Origin: Sphingomonas paucimobilis NBRC 13935
GTDB lineage: Bacteria; Pseudomonadota; Alphaproteobacteria; Sphingomonadales; Sphingomonadaceae
Direction: 5' to 3'
DNA: 47,683 nucleotides
NCBI RefSeq assembly: GCF_000739895.2
Contig: NZ_BBJS01000026.1
Coordinates: 1-47,683 of the forward strand
Shown here: positions 35,522 to 43,618 of the stretch, piece by piece
Position numbering within the stretch: the first letter of the stretch is position 1
Layout of the letters: the number at the start of each line of letters is the position of its first letter
Notes under the pieces: generated by a model
What the model was told of the DNA's origin: nothing
Databases searched by the model: none
The model's input: the letters and a program-made list of their open reading frames with translations, nothing else
Program-made: the position numbers and the translations under genes

Positions 35522-35645
35522 CTCCTCCCCGGCACGGGGAGGTGGCAGGGCGTAAGCCCTGACGGAGGGGGGCCTGCCCCATAGGACTGACCTGGCGGCA
35601 CGCCCCCTCCACCATCCTTAGGATGGCCCCCCGTACCGGGGAGGA
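35522..35645. repeat. Third copy of the composite palindromic repeat, inverted
   Basis: CCTCCCCGGCACGGGGAGG at the left, CAGGGCGTAAGCCCTG and CATCCTTAGGATG hairpins within, and CCCCGTACCGGGGAGG at the right. The inner modules (CCTCCACC, CCCTGACGGAGG) run in the opposite order to the copies at 19467 and 25499. It separates msrB from the porin gene. Confidence 0.85.
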
Positions 35646-35718
35646 TTGACGCATACGGCACCTTTTCCCGACCGGATCGTTTGCCTGCCGCAACGATAAG
35701 GTTCGGGGACAAGGGGTT

Positions 35719-37128
35719 ATGAACAGGGCGATGATCTGGGGCTGGGCGCCGATAATGGCCGCCGCACCGGTGGCGGCCACTGCCCAGCAGACCACCGATC
35801 CGGTACCGACCGCATCGCGCGTCATCCCCGAAGCCGCCACCGGCGATACGCAGCGCCCGCCCCGCCGCCGCGCGGTGCGCCCCTCCGACAGCGCCCCCTC
35901 CGCCATCACCGCCGACACCCGCCGTACACCGCCGCCGGGGCTGATCGGCGACTGGCACGACATCCGCACCCGGCTGGGGCGGCGCGGCATTACCGTGACC
36001 GCGCGCTATGCCTCGGAAAGCGCGGTCAACGTCACCGGCGGGCGCAAGACGCTGTTCCGCGAGACGGGGCAGTTCGATGCCGGCGCGCTGTTCGATCTGG
36101 AAAAGGTGATGGGGCTGAAGGGCGGCGCGTTCCAGGCGACGCTGACCTATCGCCGCGGTCGCAACCTGACCGAGGATGCCGGGCTGGGCGCGCTGCAACA
36201 GGTGCAGGAGGTCTATGGCCGGGGCCAGACGCTGCGCCTGACCCAATTCTGGTATGAACAGCGGATCGGCGACCGGTTCGAGGTGAAGCTCGGTCGCACC
36301 AATCCGGGCGAGGACTTCGCCATCTTCTCCTGCCACTTCATGAACTTGAGCTTCTGCGGCGCGCAGCCGGGCAATCTGGTCGGCGATACTTGGCAGAATT
36401 GGCCGGTCAGCCAATGGGGCCTGCGGCTGCGCTACGAACCGCGCGACGATCTGTATGTCCAGGGCGCGGTTTATGAGATCAATCCGCGCAACCTGGATAA
36501 CGACTTCTTCATCGGCCATTTCAAGGGCGCGACCGGGGTGCTGGTCCCGGCCGAGATCGGCTGGATCAACCATCCCAGCGCCGGGCGGATCGGATCGTAC
36601 AAGCTGGGCGGCTGGGTCGGCACCGCCGATGCGCCGGACGTGTTCCTCGACGTCAATCGCAGACCCGTAGCGATCACTGGCCTGGCCCCGCTCGAGCGCA
36701 CCAGCCGCTACGGCGTCTATATCAACATCCAGCAACAGCTGACCGGCGCAACCAAGGACGGCAAGGCGGAAAACGGCCTCAGCGTCTTCGTCAACGCCAC
36801 CCAGGCGGACCGGGCGACCAGCGTCACCGACAATCAGGTCGCCGCCGGCCTGTTCTACAAGGGGCTGGTCCCCGCCGTGCCCGGCGACGTGCTGGGGATC
36901 GGCGTGGCGCGGACCCATGTGAACGGGCGCGTGGCCGAAGGGCAAAGGCTCGACCCGACGCGGCCTGCGGTGCAGGGATCGGAATATGCCGCCGAGGTGT
37001 ATTACAGCATTCACCCCGCCGAATGGCTGGAGATGCGCCCCAACATTCAGTTCATCCATCATCCGGGCGGCTATGCCCAGGCGGACGACGTCACCGTGCT
37101 GGGGCTGAAGGCCGCGCTGACGCTGTAA
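35719..37128 (+). CDS. OprB-type carbohydrate-selective porin
   Basis: A 469-residue outer-membrane protein. It starts with a signal peptide (MNRAMIW to about residue 23, ending AATAQQ), then a Pro/Arg/Thr-rich linker, and a beta-barrel from about 75. Sequences such as GDWHDIRTRLGRRGITVTARY, QFWYEQRIGDRFEVKLGRT and YSIHPAEWLEMRPNIQF mark OprB-family porins, which let sugars and similar solutes through. The end is VLGLKAALTL, an amphipathic final strand. ATG at 35719 behind AAGGGG. The substrate is not set by sequence. LolA follows. Confidence 0.88.
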   Translation: MNRAMIWGWAPIMAAAPVAATAQQTTDPVPTASRVIPEAATGDTQRPPRRRAVRPSDSAPSAITADTRRTPPPGLIGDWHDIRTRLGRRGITVTARYASESAVNVTGGRKTLFRETGQFDAGALFDLEKVMGLKGGAFQATLTYRRGRNLTEDAGLGALQQVQEVYGRGQTLRLTQFWYEQRIGDRFEVKLGRTNPGEDFAIFSCHFMNLSFCGAQPGNLVGDTWQNWPVSQWGLRLRYEPRDDLYVQGAVYEINPRNLDNDFFIGHFKGATGVLVPAEIGWINHPSAGRIGSYKLGGWVGTADAPDVFLDVNRRPVAITGLAPLERTSRYGVYINIQQQLTGATKDGKAENGLSVFVNATQADRATSVTDNQVAAGLFYKGLVPAVPGDVLGIGVARTHVNGRVAEGQRLDPTRPAVQGSEYAAEVYYSIHPAEWLEMRPNIQFIHHPGGYAQADDVTVLGLKAALTL

Positions 37129-37195
37129 CCTTCGCCGATTCACGACCCGTTCAATAGGCCGCGCGCATGAGTGACGGCTCCAAAGGAGTGTTTTG

Positions 37196-37828
37196 ATGAT
37201 CCGTTCGATGATGGCGTCCGCCCTGCTGGCGCCGACCGCCATGGCGATGGTCGCCGCCCCCGTGCCCGCCCTGGCGCAAGCCGGCGGCGATCTGGCGGCG
37301 GTGCAGCGCTCGCTTCAGGCGCTGACGACGATGACCGCCGATTTCACCCAGACCGATCGCGCCGGCAAGGTGCTGACCGGTACGCTGACCATGAAGAAGC
37401 CGGGCAAGATCCGCTTCCAATATGAAAAGGGCGTGCCGTTGCTGATCGTCGCCGATGGCGGCGCGTTGACCTTCATCGACTATTCGGTGCGCCAGGTGCA
37501 GCGCTGGCCGATCAAGAATTCGCCGCTCGGCGTGCTGATCGACCCCAGCCGCGATATCGGCCGCTATGCCAAGGTCGTGCCCAGCGCCGACTCGCGCCTG
37601 CTCTCGGTCGAGGCCAATGATCCCAAGCATCCCGAATATGGCAAGATCACGCTGGTCTTCGCTCGCGATCCCGCCGCGCCCGGCGGGCTGATGCTGCAAG
37701 GCTGGGTCGCGCTCGATAGCCAGAATAACCGGACGACGATTCGCCTGTCGAATCAGCGTTATGGTGTGGCGGTGGACGACAAGGCGTTCCGATTCAACGA
37801 CCCACGGAGGTCGGCGGCACGAAACTGA
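37196..37828 (+). CDS. lolA: Outer-membrane lipoprotein carrier LolA
   Basis: A 210-residue periplasmic chaperone that takes lipoproteins from LolCDE to the outer membrane. A signal peptide (residues 1-28, ending ALAQ) precedes the half-barrel with MTADFTQTDRAGKVLTGTLTMKKPGKIRF, EKGVPLLIVADGG and SPLGVLID. ATG at 37196 is preferred over the TTG one codon earlier, as GGAG lies upstream at a fitting distance. It is read after the porin; a terminator follows at 37966. Confidence 0.94.
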   Translation: MIRSMMASALLAPTAMAMVAAPVPALAQAGGDLAAVQRSLQALTTMTADFTQTDRAGKVLTGTLTMKKPGKIRFQYEKGVPLLIVADGGALTFIDYSVRQVQRWPIKNSPLGVLIDPSRDIGRYAKVVPSADSRLLSVEANDPKHPEYGKITLVFARDPAAPGGLMLQGWVALDSQNNRTTIRLSNQRYGVAVDDKAFRFNDPRRSAARN

Positions 37829-37965
37829 ACGCCAACGGACAATTTCATTCATCCGGGCGACAGGTTTCCTGTCCTATCAGGGCGTTGCGGTTGAGGGGCC
37901 TTCGAGATTCCCCCCTGTTGCTCGAATGAGTGCCCTCATCCCGCCTGCGTGACGAACGCTAGGTC

Positions 37966-38008
37966 GGCCCTCGCTCCATGCCCCCGGAGCGAGGGCCTTT
38001 CCTTTTTT
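37966..38008 (+). terminator. Intrinsic terminator after lolA
   Basis: GGCCCTCGCTCC and GGAGCGAGGGCC make a perfect 12-bp stem around ATGCCCCC, followed by TTTCCTTTTTT. It sits 137 bases after the lolA stop. Confidence 0.85.
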
Positions 38009-38030
38009 GGGTTGCCGCCCCCCCCTCATT

Positions 38031-38053
38031 CCACCCCTTGCAGGGGAGGAATC
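38031..38053. repeat. Short palindrome copy
   Basis: CCCCTTGCAGGGG followed by AGGAAT matches the ends of the composite repeats and the partial copy at base 1. It lies between the lolA terminator and xthA. Confidence 0.65.
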
Positions 38054-38105
38054 CCAAGGCCGGGTAATCTTGTCTCCCGCCCTGCCCGCCGCTACATCCG
38101 GCCTC

Positions 38106-38888
38106 GTGAAAATCGCCTCTTGGAACATCAATTCGGTGCGGTTCCGCGCCGCCATCGTCGAGCAGTTTCTGACCGAGGCCGCGCCCGACATCCTGTGTCT
38201 TCAGGAGACGAAGGTCGTCGATGACGACTTTCCCTTCGATCTGTTCCGCGCCGCCGGCTATGAGCATATCATCATCCATGGCCAGCGGATGCACCACGGC
38301 GTCGCGATTGCCAGCCGCGTGCCGATCGTCGAGGACGATCGCCTCGACTGGCAGGCCAATGCCGAGGCGCGGCATGTCGGCGTGCGCCTGCCCAACGGCG
38401 TGCGGCTGGAGAATGTCTATATCCCCGCGGGCGGCGACGTGCCCGACCGCGAGGTGAATCCGAAATTCGGCCAGAAGCTCGATTTTCTGGGCCGCATGAT
38501 CGAATGGTCGGGAAAGCTCGATTGCCCGACCATCCTGACCGGCGATTTCAACATCGCCCCGCTTGAATCGGACGTGTGGAGCCACAAGCAGCTGCTCGAC
38601 GTGGTCAGCCATACGCCGATCGAGGTCGAGACGCTGGCCAGCCTCCAGGCCTCGAACGACTGGGTCGATCTGGGCCGCCACTTCATCCCCGCGCCCCAGA
38701 GGCTCTATACCTGGTGGAGCTACCGCGCGAAGGATTGGGCGGCGTCGGATCGCGGGCGGCGGCTCGACCACATGTGGGCGACGCGCGACGTGGCCGAAAA
38801 GGCGATCGGCCACCGCGTGTTCGAGGGGTGCCGGAGCTGGCTCAAACCCTCCGACCATATCCCGATCATGACGGAATTCGATTTTTGA
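38106..38888 (+). CDS. xthA: Exodeoxyribonuclease III
   Basis: A 260-residue AP endonuclease/3'-exonuclease of the ExoIII class, acting in base excision repair. Conserved blocks are KIASWNINSVRFR, LCLQETKV (metal-binding Glu), GDFNIAP and SDHIPI (catalytic His). GTG at 38106 starts the family's own first residues, with weak upstream ribosome site. Its TGA overlaps the TTG start of ribA, so the two are coupled. The pair is a plausible link of DNA repair and flavin supply only by co-transcription. Confidence 0.95.
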   Translation: MKIASWNINSVRFRAAIVEQFLTEAAPDILCLQETKVVDDDFPFDLFRAAGYEHIIIHGQRMHHGVAIASRVPIVEDDRLDWQANAEARHVGVRLPNGVRLENVYIPAGGDVPDREVNPKFGQKLDFLGRMIEWSGKLDCPTILTGDFNIAPLESDVWSHKQLLDVVSHTPIEVETLASLQASNDWVDLGRHFIPAPQRLYTWWSYRAKDWAASDRGRRLDHMWATRDVAEKAIGHRVFEGCRSWLKPSDHIPIMTEFDF

Positions 38889-39934
38889 GCGCAGACCCCA
38901 AAGCCGCCGCGCGCGCCATCGATGCGCTGCGCCGGGGGTGGCCGATCGCGATCGACGGCACGGCCCTGCTGGCGGTCGAGACGGCGGACCCGATCCGCCT
39001 CGCCGCGTTCGATCCCGAGGCTCAGGCGCCGGTCCTGATCTCGGCCGGGCGCGCGGCGACGCTGAAGCTCGCCAACCAGGCCGAGGCCGCCGATCCCGAT
39101 GCGCCGGTATTGGTCGAGCGCGCGCCCTGGATCGATTTCCCGGCGGCCACCGCGCTGGCCGATCCGCAATTCGATCTCGCGACGCCGCTGAAGGGCCCCT
39201 ATCGCGCGCTTGCCCTGCCCGATCCGGCGGTCGCGGCGGCGGCGATCCGGTTCGCGCGGATTGCGGGGATGCTGCCGGCCTTTTTCGTCGGCGGGACGGG
39301 GGTGGAGGCGGCGCTCTCCGTCGCCGATATCGTCGCGCATGAAAATGCCGAAGCGCTGGCCATCGCCACCCGCGCGCGCCTGCCCGTCGCAGGCGCCGAG
39401 GATGCCGAGATCGTCGCCTTTCGCTCGCCCCATGCGGCGGGCGAGCATGTCGCGCTGCTGATCGGCCAGCCGAACGGCCAGCCGCCGCTGGTGCGCCTCC
39501 ACAGCGAGTGCCTGACCGGCGATGTGTTGGGCAGCCTGAAATGCGATTGTGGGCCACAGCTTCACGCCGCGATCCATGCCATTGCCACATCGGGCTGGGG
39601 CATATTGCTCTATCTGCGGCAGGAGGGGCGCGGCATCGGCCTCGTCAACAAGCTGCGCGCCTATCAGCTTCAGGATCAGGGATTTGACACGGTCGACGCA
39701 AACACCCGGCTGGGCTTTGCGATCGACGCACGCGATTTCGGCGTGGCGGCGCGGATGCTGACGCTACTCGGGCAGAACGAGGTGCGGTTGCTGACCAACA
39801 ACCCCGCCAAGGTCGCCGGGCTGAACGCGGCTGGGGTGCAGGTGGTCGAGCGGGTGGCGCACAGCCTACCCCCCAATCCGCATAACGAGCGCTACCTTGC
39901 GACCAAACGGGACCGGACCGGGCATCAGTTGTAG
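38885..39934 (+). CDS. ribA: GTP cyclohydrolase II with degenerate RibB-like N-domain
   Basis: Opens GTP in the first step of riboflavin synthesis. The C-terminal ~200 residues hold the zinc site C209, C220, C222 (HSECLTGDVLGSLKCDCG) and RQEGRGIG. The first ~140 residues look like the DHBP synthase half of RibBA but lack its acidic catalytic motifs, so only the cyclohydrolase should be active; another ribB is presumably elsewhere. The start is TTG at 38885, forming TTGA with the xthA stop. The 349-residue length agrees with this fusion form. A repeat pair follows. Confidence 0.9.
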   Translation: MSADPKAAARAIDALRRGWPIAIDGTALLAVETADPIRLAAFDPEAQAPVLISAGRAATLKLANQAEAADPDAPVLVERAPWIDFPAATALADPQFDLATPLKGPYRALALPDPAVAAAAIRFARIAGMLPAFFVGGTGVEAALSVADIVAHENAEALAIATRARLPVAGAEDAEIVAFRSPHAAGEHVALLIGQPNGQPPLVRLHSECLTGDVLGSLKCDCGPQLHAAIHAIATSGWGILLYLRQEGRGIGLVNKLRAYQLQDQGFDTVDANTRLGFAIDARDFGVAARMLTLLGQNEVRLLTNNPAKVAGLNAAGVQVVERVAHSLPPNPHNERYLATKRDRTGHQL

Positions 39935-39954
39935 GAAGGCCCCGTCCCATCCTC

Positions 39955-40042
39955 CGTTCAGCCTGAGCGAAGTCGAAGGCTACGGGATTGGCCTTCGTGG
40001 CTGAGCGCGGAACGTGCGCTTCGACTTCGCTCAGCGTGAACG
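39955..40042. repeat. Second inverted pair of CTTCGACTTCGCTCAG repeats
   Basis: CGTTCAGCCTGAGCGAAGTC continues GAAG (39955-39978), and CTTCGACTTCGCTCAGCGTG continues AACG (40019-40042). The arms are 24 bases with two mismatches. It fills the gap between the convergent ribA and HAD genes, in the same setting as the pair at 4124. Confidence 0.85.
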
Positions 40043-40054
40043 GGGGTTGGAGGA

Positions 40055-40723
40055 TCAGAACCCCAATTCGCGCCGCACATCGGCATAGTCCTGCGCGATC
40101 GCCGACACGCCGATCTCACGCAGCCGCTGGTCATGCCCGACCGCGCAGTGGGTGCCCATGCACATGCCGATGACATAGCCGCCGCTCGCCACCGCGCCGC
40201 TCGCACCGACGGGGGAGTCCTCCAGGATGGCGCAGTCCTCGATCCGTACGCCCAGCCGGTCGGCGGCGTAGAGATACAGATCCGGCGCCGGCTTCCCACG
40301 CGTCACATGCTCCCGCCCGCTATAGATATGGTCGCCGAACGCCTCGCGCAGGCCGAGATGGCGCAGATGGCGGTCGATCCACACCGTCGGGCTGGACGAC
40401 ACCACCGCCTTGAGGAAGTCGGCGGGCAGCGTGCGGACGAAGTCGACCGCGCCGGCAATCGCCGCGACGCCCTCGTCCATCGCCCGGATATCCTCGGCTC
40501 GGCGCGCCTCGTGAAAATCATCGGGCAGGGTCTGGCCGATACGGCCTTCGATCGCCGACAGGAAATCCTCGCCCGCCAGCCCCATATAATGGTGCATCGC
40601 CTCTTCGGGCGTGTGCGGGTGGCCATTGGCGGTCAGCCATTCGGCGAGGTGGCGATTGCCCTCATATTCGCTGTCGATCAGGACGCCGTCGAAATCGAAC
40701 AGCAGTGCGGCGAAGCGGCTCAT
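40055..40723 (-). CDS. HAD-superfamily phosphatase (beta-phosphoglucomutase-like)
   Basis: A 222-residue HAD hydrolase. LLFDFDGVLIDSE has the nucleophile D10 and D12; VVSSSP is motif II, GKPAPDLYLYAADRLG brings the motif III Lys, and AILEDSPVGASGAVASGG supplies the acidic motif IV. The helical cap is of C1 type. It may act on sugar phosphates; the substrate is unassigned. Its ATG overlaps the YggS stop (ATGA), so they are co-transcribed. Confidence 0.9.
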   Translation of the reverse strand: MSRFAALLFDFDGVLIDSEYEGNRHLAEWLTANGHPHTPEEAMHHYMGLAGEDFLSAIEGRIGQTLPDDFHEARRAEDIRAMDEGVAAIAGAVDFVRTLPADFLKAVVSSSPTVWIDRHLRHLGLREAFGDHIYSGREHVTRGKPAPDLYLYAADRLGVRIEDCAILEDSPVGASGAVASGGYVIGMCMGTHCAVGHDQRLREIGVSAIAQDYADVRRELGF

Positions 40724-41379
40724 GCGCGGGCTCCGAACAAGGCGCTGCCGACGCGCACATGGCTGGCGCCCAGCATCGCGGCGACCTCATAATCCTCGGA
40801 CATGCCCATGCTGAGCTTGGTCAGCCCCAGTTCGCGCGCCATCTTGGCAAGCAGCGCGAAATAGGGCGCGGCGTCCAGCCCGTGCGGCGGAATCGCCATC
40901 AGGCCGATGGTCGGCAGCCCGGCGGCACGCGCCTGTGCCAGCATCGCAGGGACTTCGGCGATGGCGCAGCCGCCCTTCTGCTCCTCCTCGCCGATATTGA
41001 CCTGCAGGAAGCAATCGGGGCGCTTGCCGCTCTTGTCCATCGCTTGGGCCAGACCCGCGATCAGCGAGGGGCGGTCGACAGTGTGGATCACATCGAAGAG
41101 CGCGACCGCGTCCTCGGCCTTGTTGGATTGCAACTGGCCGATCAGATGGAGTTCGACGCCCGGATAGTCCGCGCGCAAAGCTGGCCACTTCGCGGCGGCT
41201 TCCTGGACGCGATTCTCGCCGAACACCCGGTGCCCGGCGTCGAGCAAGGGCCGGATCGTGTCGGCATCATGCGTCTTCGACACCGCGATCAGGGTCGGGG
41301 TCGCGTGATCGCCGAGCTTGGCGGCACGCTGAAGCGCGGTGGAGACGGTGGCAAGGCGGGAAACGCTGTCGTCGGTCAT
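40720..41379 (-). CDS. YggS-family pyridoxal phosphate homeostasis protein
   Basis: A 219-residue PLP-binding protein of the YggS/PROSC family, which keeps the free PLP pool in balance. The PLP lysine is in LIAVSKTHDADTIRPLL; GENRVQEA, LHLIGQLQSNK and SMGMSEDYE..AAMLGASHVRVGSALFG are the other family blocks. It has no catalytic activity known. ATG at 41379 is chosen; a GTG six codons earlier (41397) is open. The HAD gene follows, overlapping by four bases. Confidence 0.93.
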   Translation of the reverse strand: MTDDSVSRLATVSTALQRAAKLGDHATPTLIAVSKTHDADTIRPLLDAGHRVFGENRVQEAAAKWPALRADYPGVELHLIGQLQSNKAEDAVALFDVIHTVDRPSLIAGLAQAMDKSGKRPDCFLQVNIGEEEQKGGCAIAEVPAMLAQARAAGLPTIGLMAIPPHGLDAAPYFALLAKMARELGLTKLSMGMSEDYEVAAMLGASHVRVGSALFGARA

Positions 41380-41401
41380 GCCCGGCGCTATAGTCACAGC
41401 G

Positions 41402-41914
41402 ATGGCCGACCGATACCCCGTGACATGGCTGATGACCGATGAGCGGCTGGGCGACGGACTCTGGGCGGCGCTGCGTCGGCTGCCGCCAGGATCGGGGGTC
41501 GTGTTCCGTCACCACGCAACGCCCCCGGGCAAGCGCCGGGCGATTCATCGCCGGGTCTGGCGAATCGCCAGGGCGCGGGGGTTGGTGCTGCTGGTCGCCG
41601 GAGGTGGTCTGCCCGGCGATGGCGTACACAAATGGGGCGGACGCAAAGGCTTGCGAAGCTGGCCCGCGCATGACCGGGCTGAGGCCATTGCAGGGTGGAA
41701 GGCCGGGGCAGACCTATTGTTCGTCTCGCCGCTGTTCCCCACCCGGTCGCATCCGGGCGCACCTAGCATCAAACCGGCACGGGCGGCACGGATCGGACGC
41801 GGCCTTGGCCTGGCGCAAATCGCGTTGGGCGGCATGAACGCGGAACGCTTTCGTCGTTTGCGGGGGCGATTCGACGGTTGGGCAGCGATCGACGCCTGGG
41901 GCGGTGCGGGCTAG
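41402..41914 (+). CDS. TenI/ThiE-like thiamine phosphate synthase family protein
   Basis: A 170-residue protein with the TIM-barrel end of the TenI/ThiE family: ADLLFVSPLFPTRSHPGAPS, then IALGGMNAERF and WAAIDAW. It is shorter than standard ThiE (about 210) and the usual pyrophosphate Lys (PTxTK) is replaced by PTRSHPGAP, a form seen in TenI-like proteins and Nudix-ThiE fusions. True thiamine phosphate synthase activity is therefore doubtful. ATG at 41402. It is divergent from the YggS gene, 22 bases away. Confidence 0.7.
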   Translation: MADRYPVTWLMTDERLGDGLWAALRRLPPGSGVVFRHHATPPGKRRAIHRRVWRIARARGLVLLVAGGGLPGDGVHKWGGRKGLRSWPAHDRAEAIAGWKAGADLLFVSPLFPTRSHPGAPSIKPARAARIGRGLGLAQIALGGMNAERFRRLRGRFDGWAAIDAWGGAG

Positions 41915-42252
41915 GTAATGAGGACGCAAACTGCGCCTGCTCCGACGACAGCCTCGTTCCGCAAATGAATGTGTTCGCGCGGAGACGCGAAGGTGTCCGG
42001 CGCGGAGCAACACCATGCCTTGCCAAGGGGGCGTGGAATGAGGACAGGCATCCGATCTGGGCCTGGCACCCTCTGCGTCCTCGGGGCGAACACTCTCTTC
42101 TTTTAAAAGGCTCGAACCGAACGCCGATGATTACATCCGGCCATCGGCGAGCCCCCTCATTTTAAACCGGGATCAGGGGAAAAGAGGCACAAGGCGTCGG
42201 GTAGCGACGCTCCAACGAAGCGTCACACCTGCAAAATCGCATCACGCGAAGG
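41915..42252. other. 338-base gap with two hairpins and no gene seen
   Basis: No coding frame stands out. TTCGCG/CGCGAA with a 6-base loop lies at 41974-41991, and GCCGATG/CATCGGC arms at 42123-42148. Neither is followed by a T-run. GACGCT/AGCGTC arms lie near 42207-42225. The region falls between convergent genes and may carry degraded sequence. Confidence 0.5.
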
Positions 42253-42960
42253 TCAGAACCGGAAAGCGGTTCCTAGATATACCGCCTGGCTGTTGCGGCG
42301 ATCGTCATCCAGCCGCGCCAGACGCTCGCGGTCCGAGCGATAGCGGACGCCCGCCGTCACATCCAGGTTGCGGGTCAGCGCATAGGAGCCGCCCATGTCG
42401 AGCGAATAGCTGGACGGCGTGTCGATCAGCTTGGCGACGCCCTCGATCGGGCGATCGGTCGAGGCCTTCACGCGGCCGGTAAAGCGATTCGCGGTATAGC
42501 TGACCGCGACATCGGCGGTCTCGCGGCTGCCCGGCAAGCCGGCCAGATCAACGCGAGCGATATCGCTGGACACCGCCAGCCGCTTCCAGCCCACCGAAAC
42601 GCCCAGATTGTACGAGATCGGCGCCAGGCCGACCGTCGGCGCGGTGTTGGCGGCGATCCGTTCGTCATTGGTGCGGCTGGTCCGCGCGCGAACCGCAACC
42701 GTCACCGCACGATTGGCGCCGCGCTGGCTTTCCGCCGGGGTGAAGCGCAGGTCACCGGCATCGAGGCCGCTGCGGGCGAAGATGGCGGCGAGACGGGGAT
42801 CGGCGGCGGCCGGAGTGAAACCACCGGCACCCCGCAGGGTCAGCATCCGCTTGGCCTGACGCACACTCTGGTCCACCGCACCGATGGCGGGCGCGACCAA
42901 TGCCGTCGTGGCGGCCAGCGCCCCGATAGCAAGTCCGATCACCACACGCCCGAACGACAC
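42253..42960 (-). CDS. Outer-membrane beta-barrel-like protein of unknown role
   Basis: A 235-residue exported protein. GTG at 42960 is preferred since AAAGGGG lies six bases upstream; an ATG at 43008 is open. A signal peptide (FGRVVIGLAIGALAATTALVAPAIGA) is followed by a helical RQAKRMLTLRG piece and alternating polar-hydrophobic strands (ADVAVSYTANRFTGRVKAST, SYSLDMGGSYALT, VTAGVRYRSDRERLA). The final residue is Phe (YLGTAFRF), the usual signal for BAM insertion. I do not recognise a named family; its task is unknown. Confidence 0.7.
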   Translation of the reverse strand: MSFGRVVIGLAIGALAATTALVAPAIGAVDQSVRQAKRMLTLRGAGGFTPAAADPRLAAIFARSGLDAGDLRFTPAESQRGANRAVTVAVRARTSRTNDERIAANTAPTVGLAPISYNLGVSVGWKRLAVSSDIARVDLAGLPGSRETADVAVSYTANRFTGRVKASTDRPIEGVAKLIDTPSSYSLDMGGSYALTRNLDVTAGVRYRSDRERLARLDDDRRNSQAVYLGTAFRF

Positions 42961-43171
42961 GGTCCACCCCTTTGGCCTGAGACCCCTCTTCAAGACCGGT
43001 CCTAACATGGAATCATGTCGGAGTGATCCCATTGTTACGCGTCCGATCGCGAATCTTGTCCGACTGTTGCCCCGTATCCACAGAATCGCGACCATCGCAC
43101 GCCCGCTTGCCGGGGTGGCGGGGCCCCTGTAGAGCGATACGCAACCCTTATTCCCAGTCAGGATAATGCCG

Positions 43172-43606
43172 ATGCTTCGCCGTTCCGCCACCGCGTTCGC
43201 GGTAATCGCCGCTCTGTCGCTCGGCGCCTGTGCCGGCAAGAAGGATCGCCCGCAGGCCGATCTGGCCGCATCGAAGATCACCACGATCGGCGTGAATTCC
43301 TATCTGTGGCGCGCCAGCCTGGATACGCTGAGCTTCATGCCACTGACCGAAACCGACTCCAATGGCGGCGTGATCGTGACCGACTGGTACATCAACCCGC
43401 AGGTCCCGACCGAGCGGATGAAGGTGACCGTCACCATCCTCGACCAGGATCTGCGCGCCGACGCGCTGCGCGTGACCGCGCTGCGCGAGGTCAATCGCGG
43501 TGGCCAGTGGGTCGCCGCCCCCGTCCAGGCCGCGACCACGCAGAAGCTGGAAGACATCATCCTCACCAAGGCGCGCGACCTGCGCCGTGCCTCGATCACG
43601 AAGTAA
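43172..43606 (+). CDS. DUF3576 lipoprotein
   Basis: A 144-residue lipoprotein: MLRRSATAFAVIAALSLGAC gives a lipobox with C20. The mature part (SKITTIGVNSYLWRASLDTLSFMPL, GGVIVTDWYINP, ILDQDLRADALRVTALREV) matches DUF3576, found widely in alphaproteobacteria. The function is unknown, but an envelope role is likely. AGGA stands eight bases before this ATG; an ATG at 43166 is the alternative. leuS starts 12 bases after its stop, so they are likely one operon. Confidence 0.88.
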   Translation: MLRRSATAFAVIAALSLGACAGKKDRPQADLAASKITTIGVNSYLWRASLDTLSFMPLTETDSNGGVIVTDWYINPQVPTERMKVTVTILDQDLRADALRVTALREVNRGGQWVAAPVQAATTQKLEDIILTKARDLRRASITK

Positions 43607-43618
43607 AAGACGAGAAGA

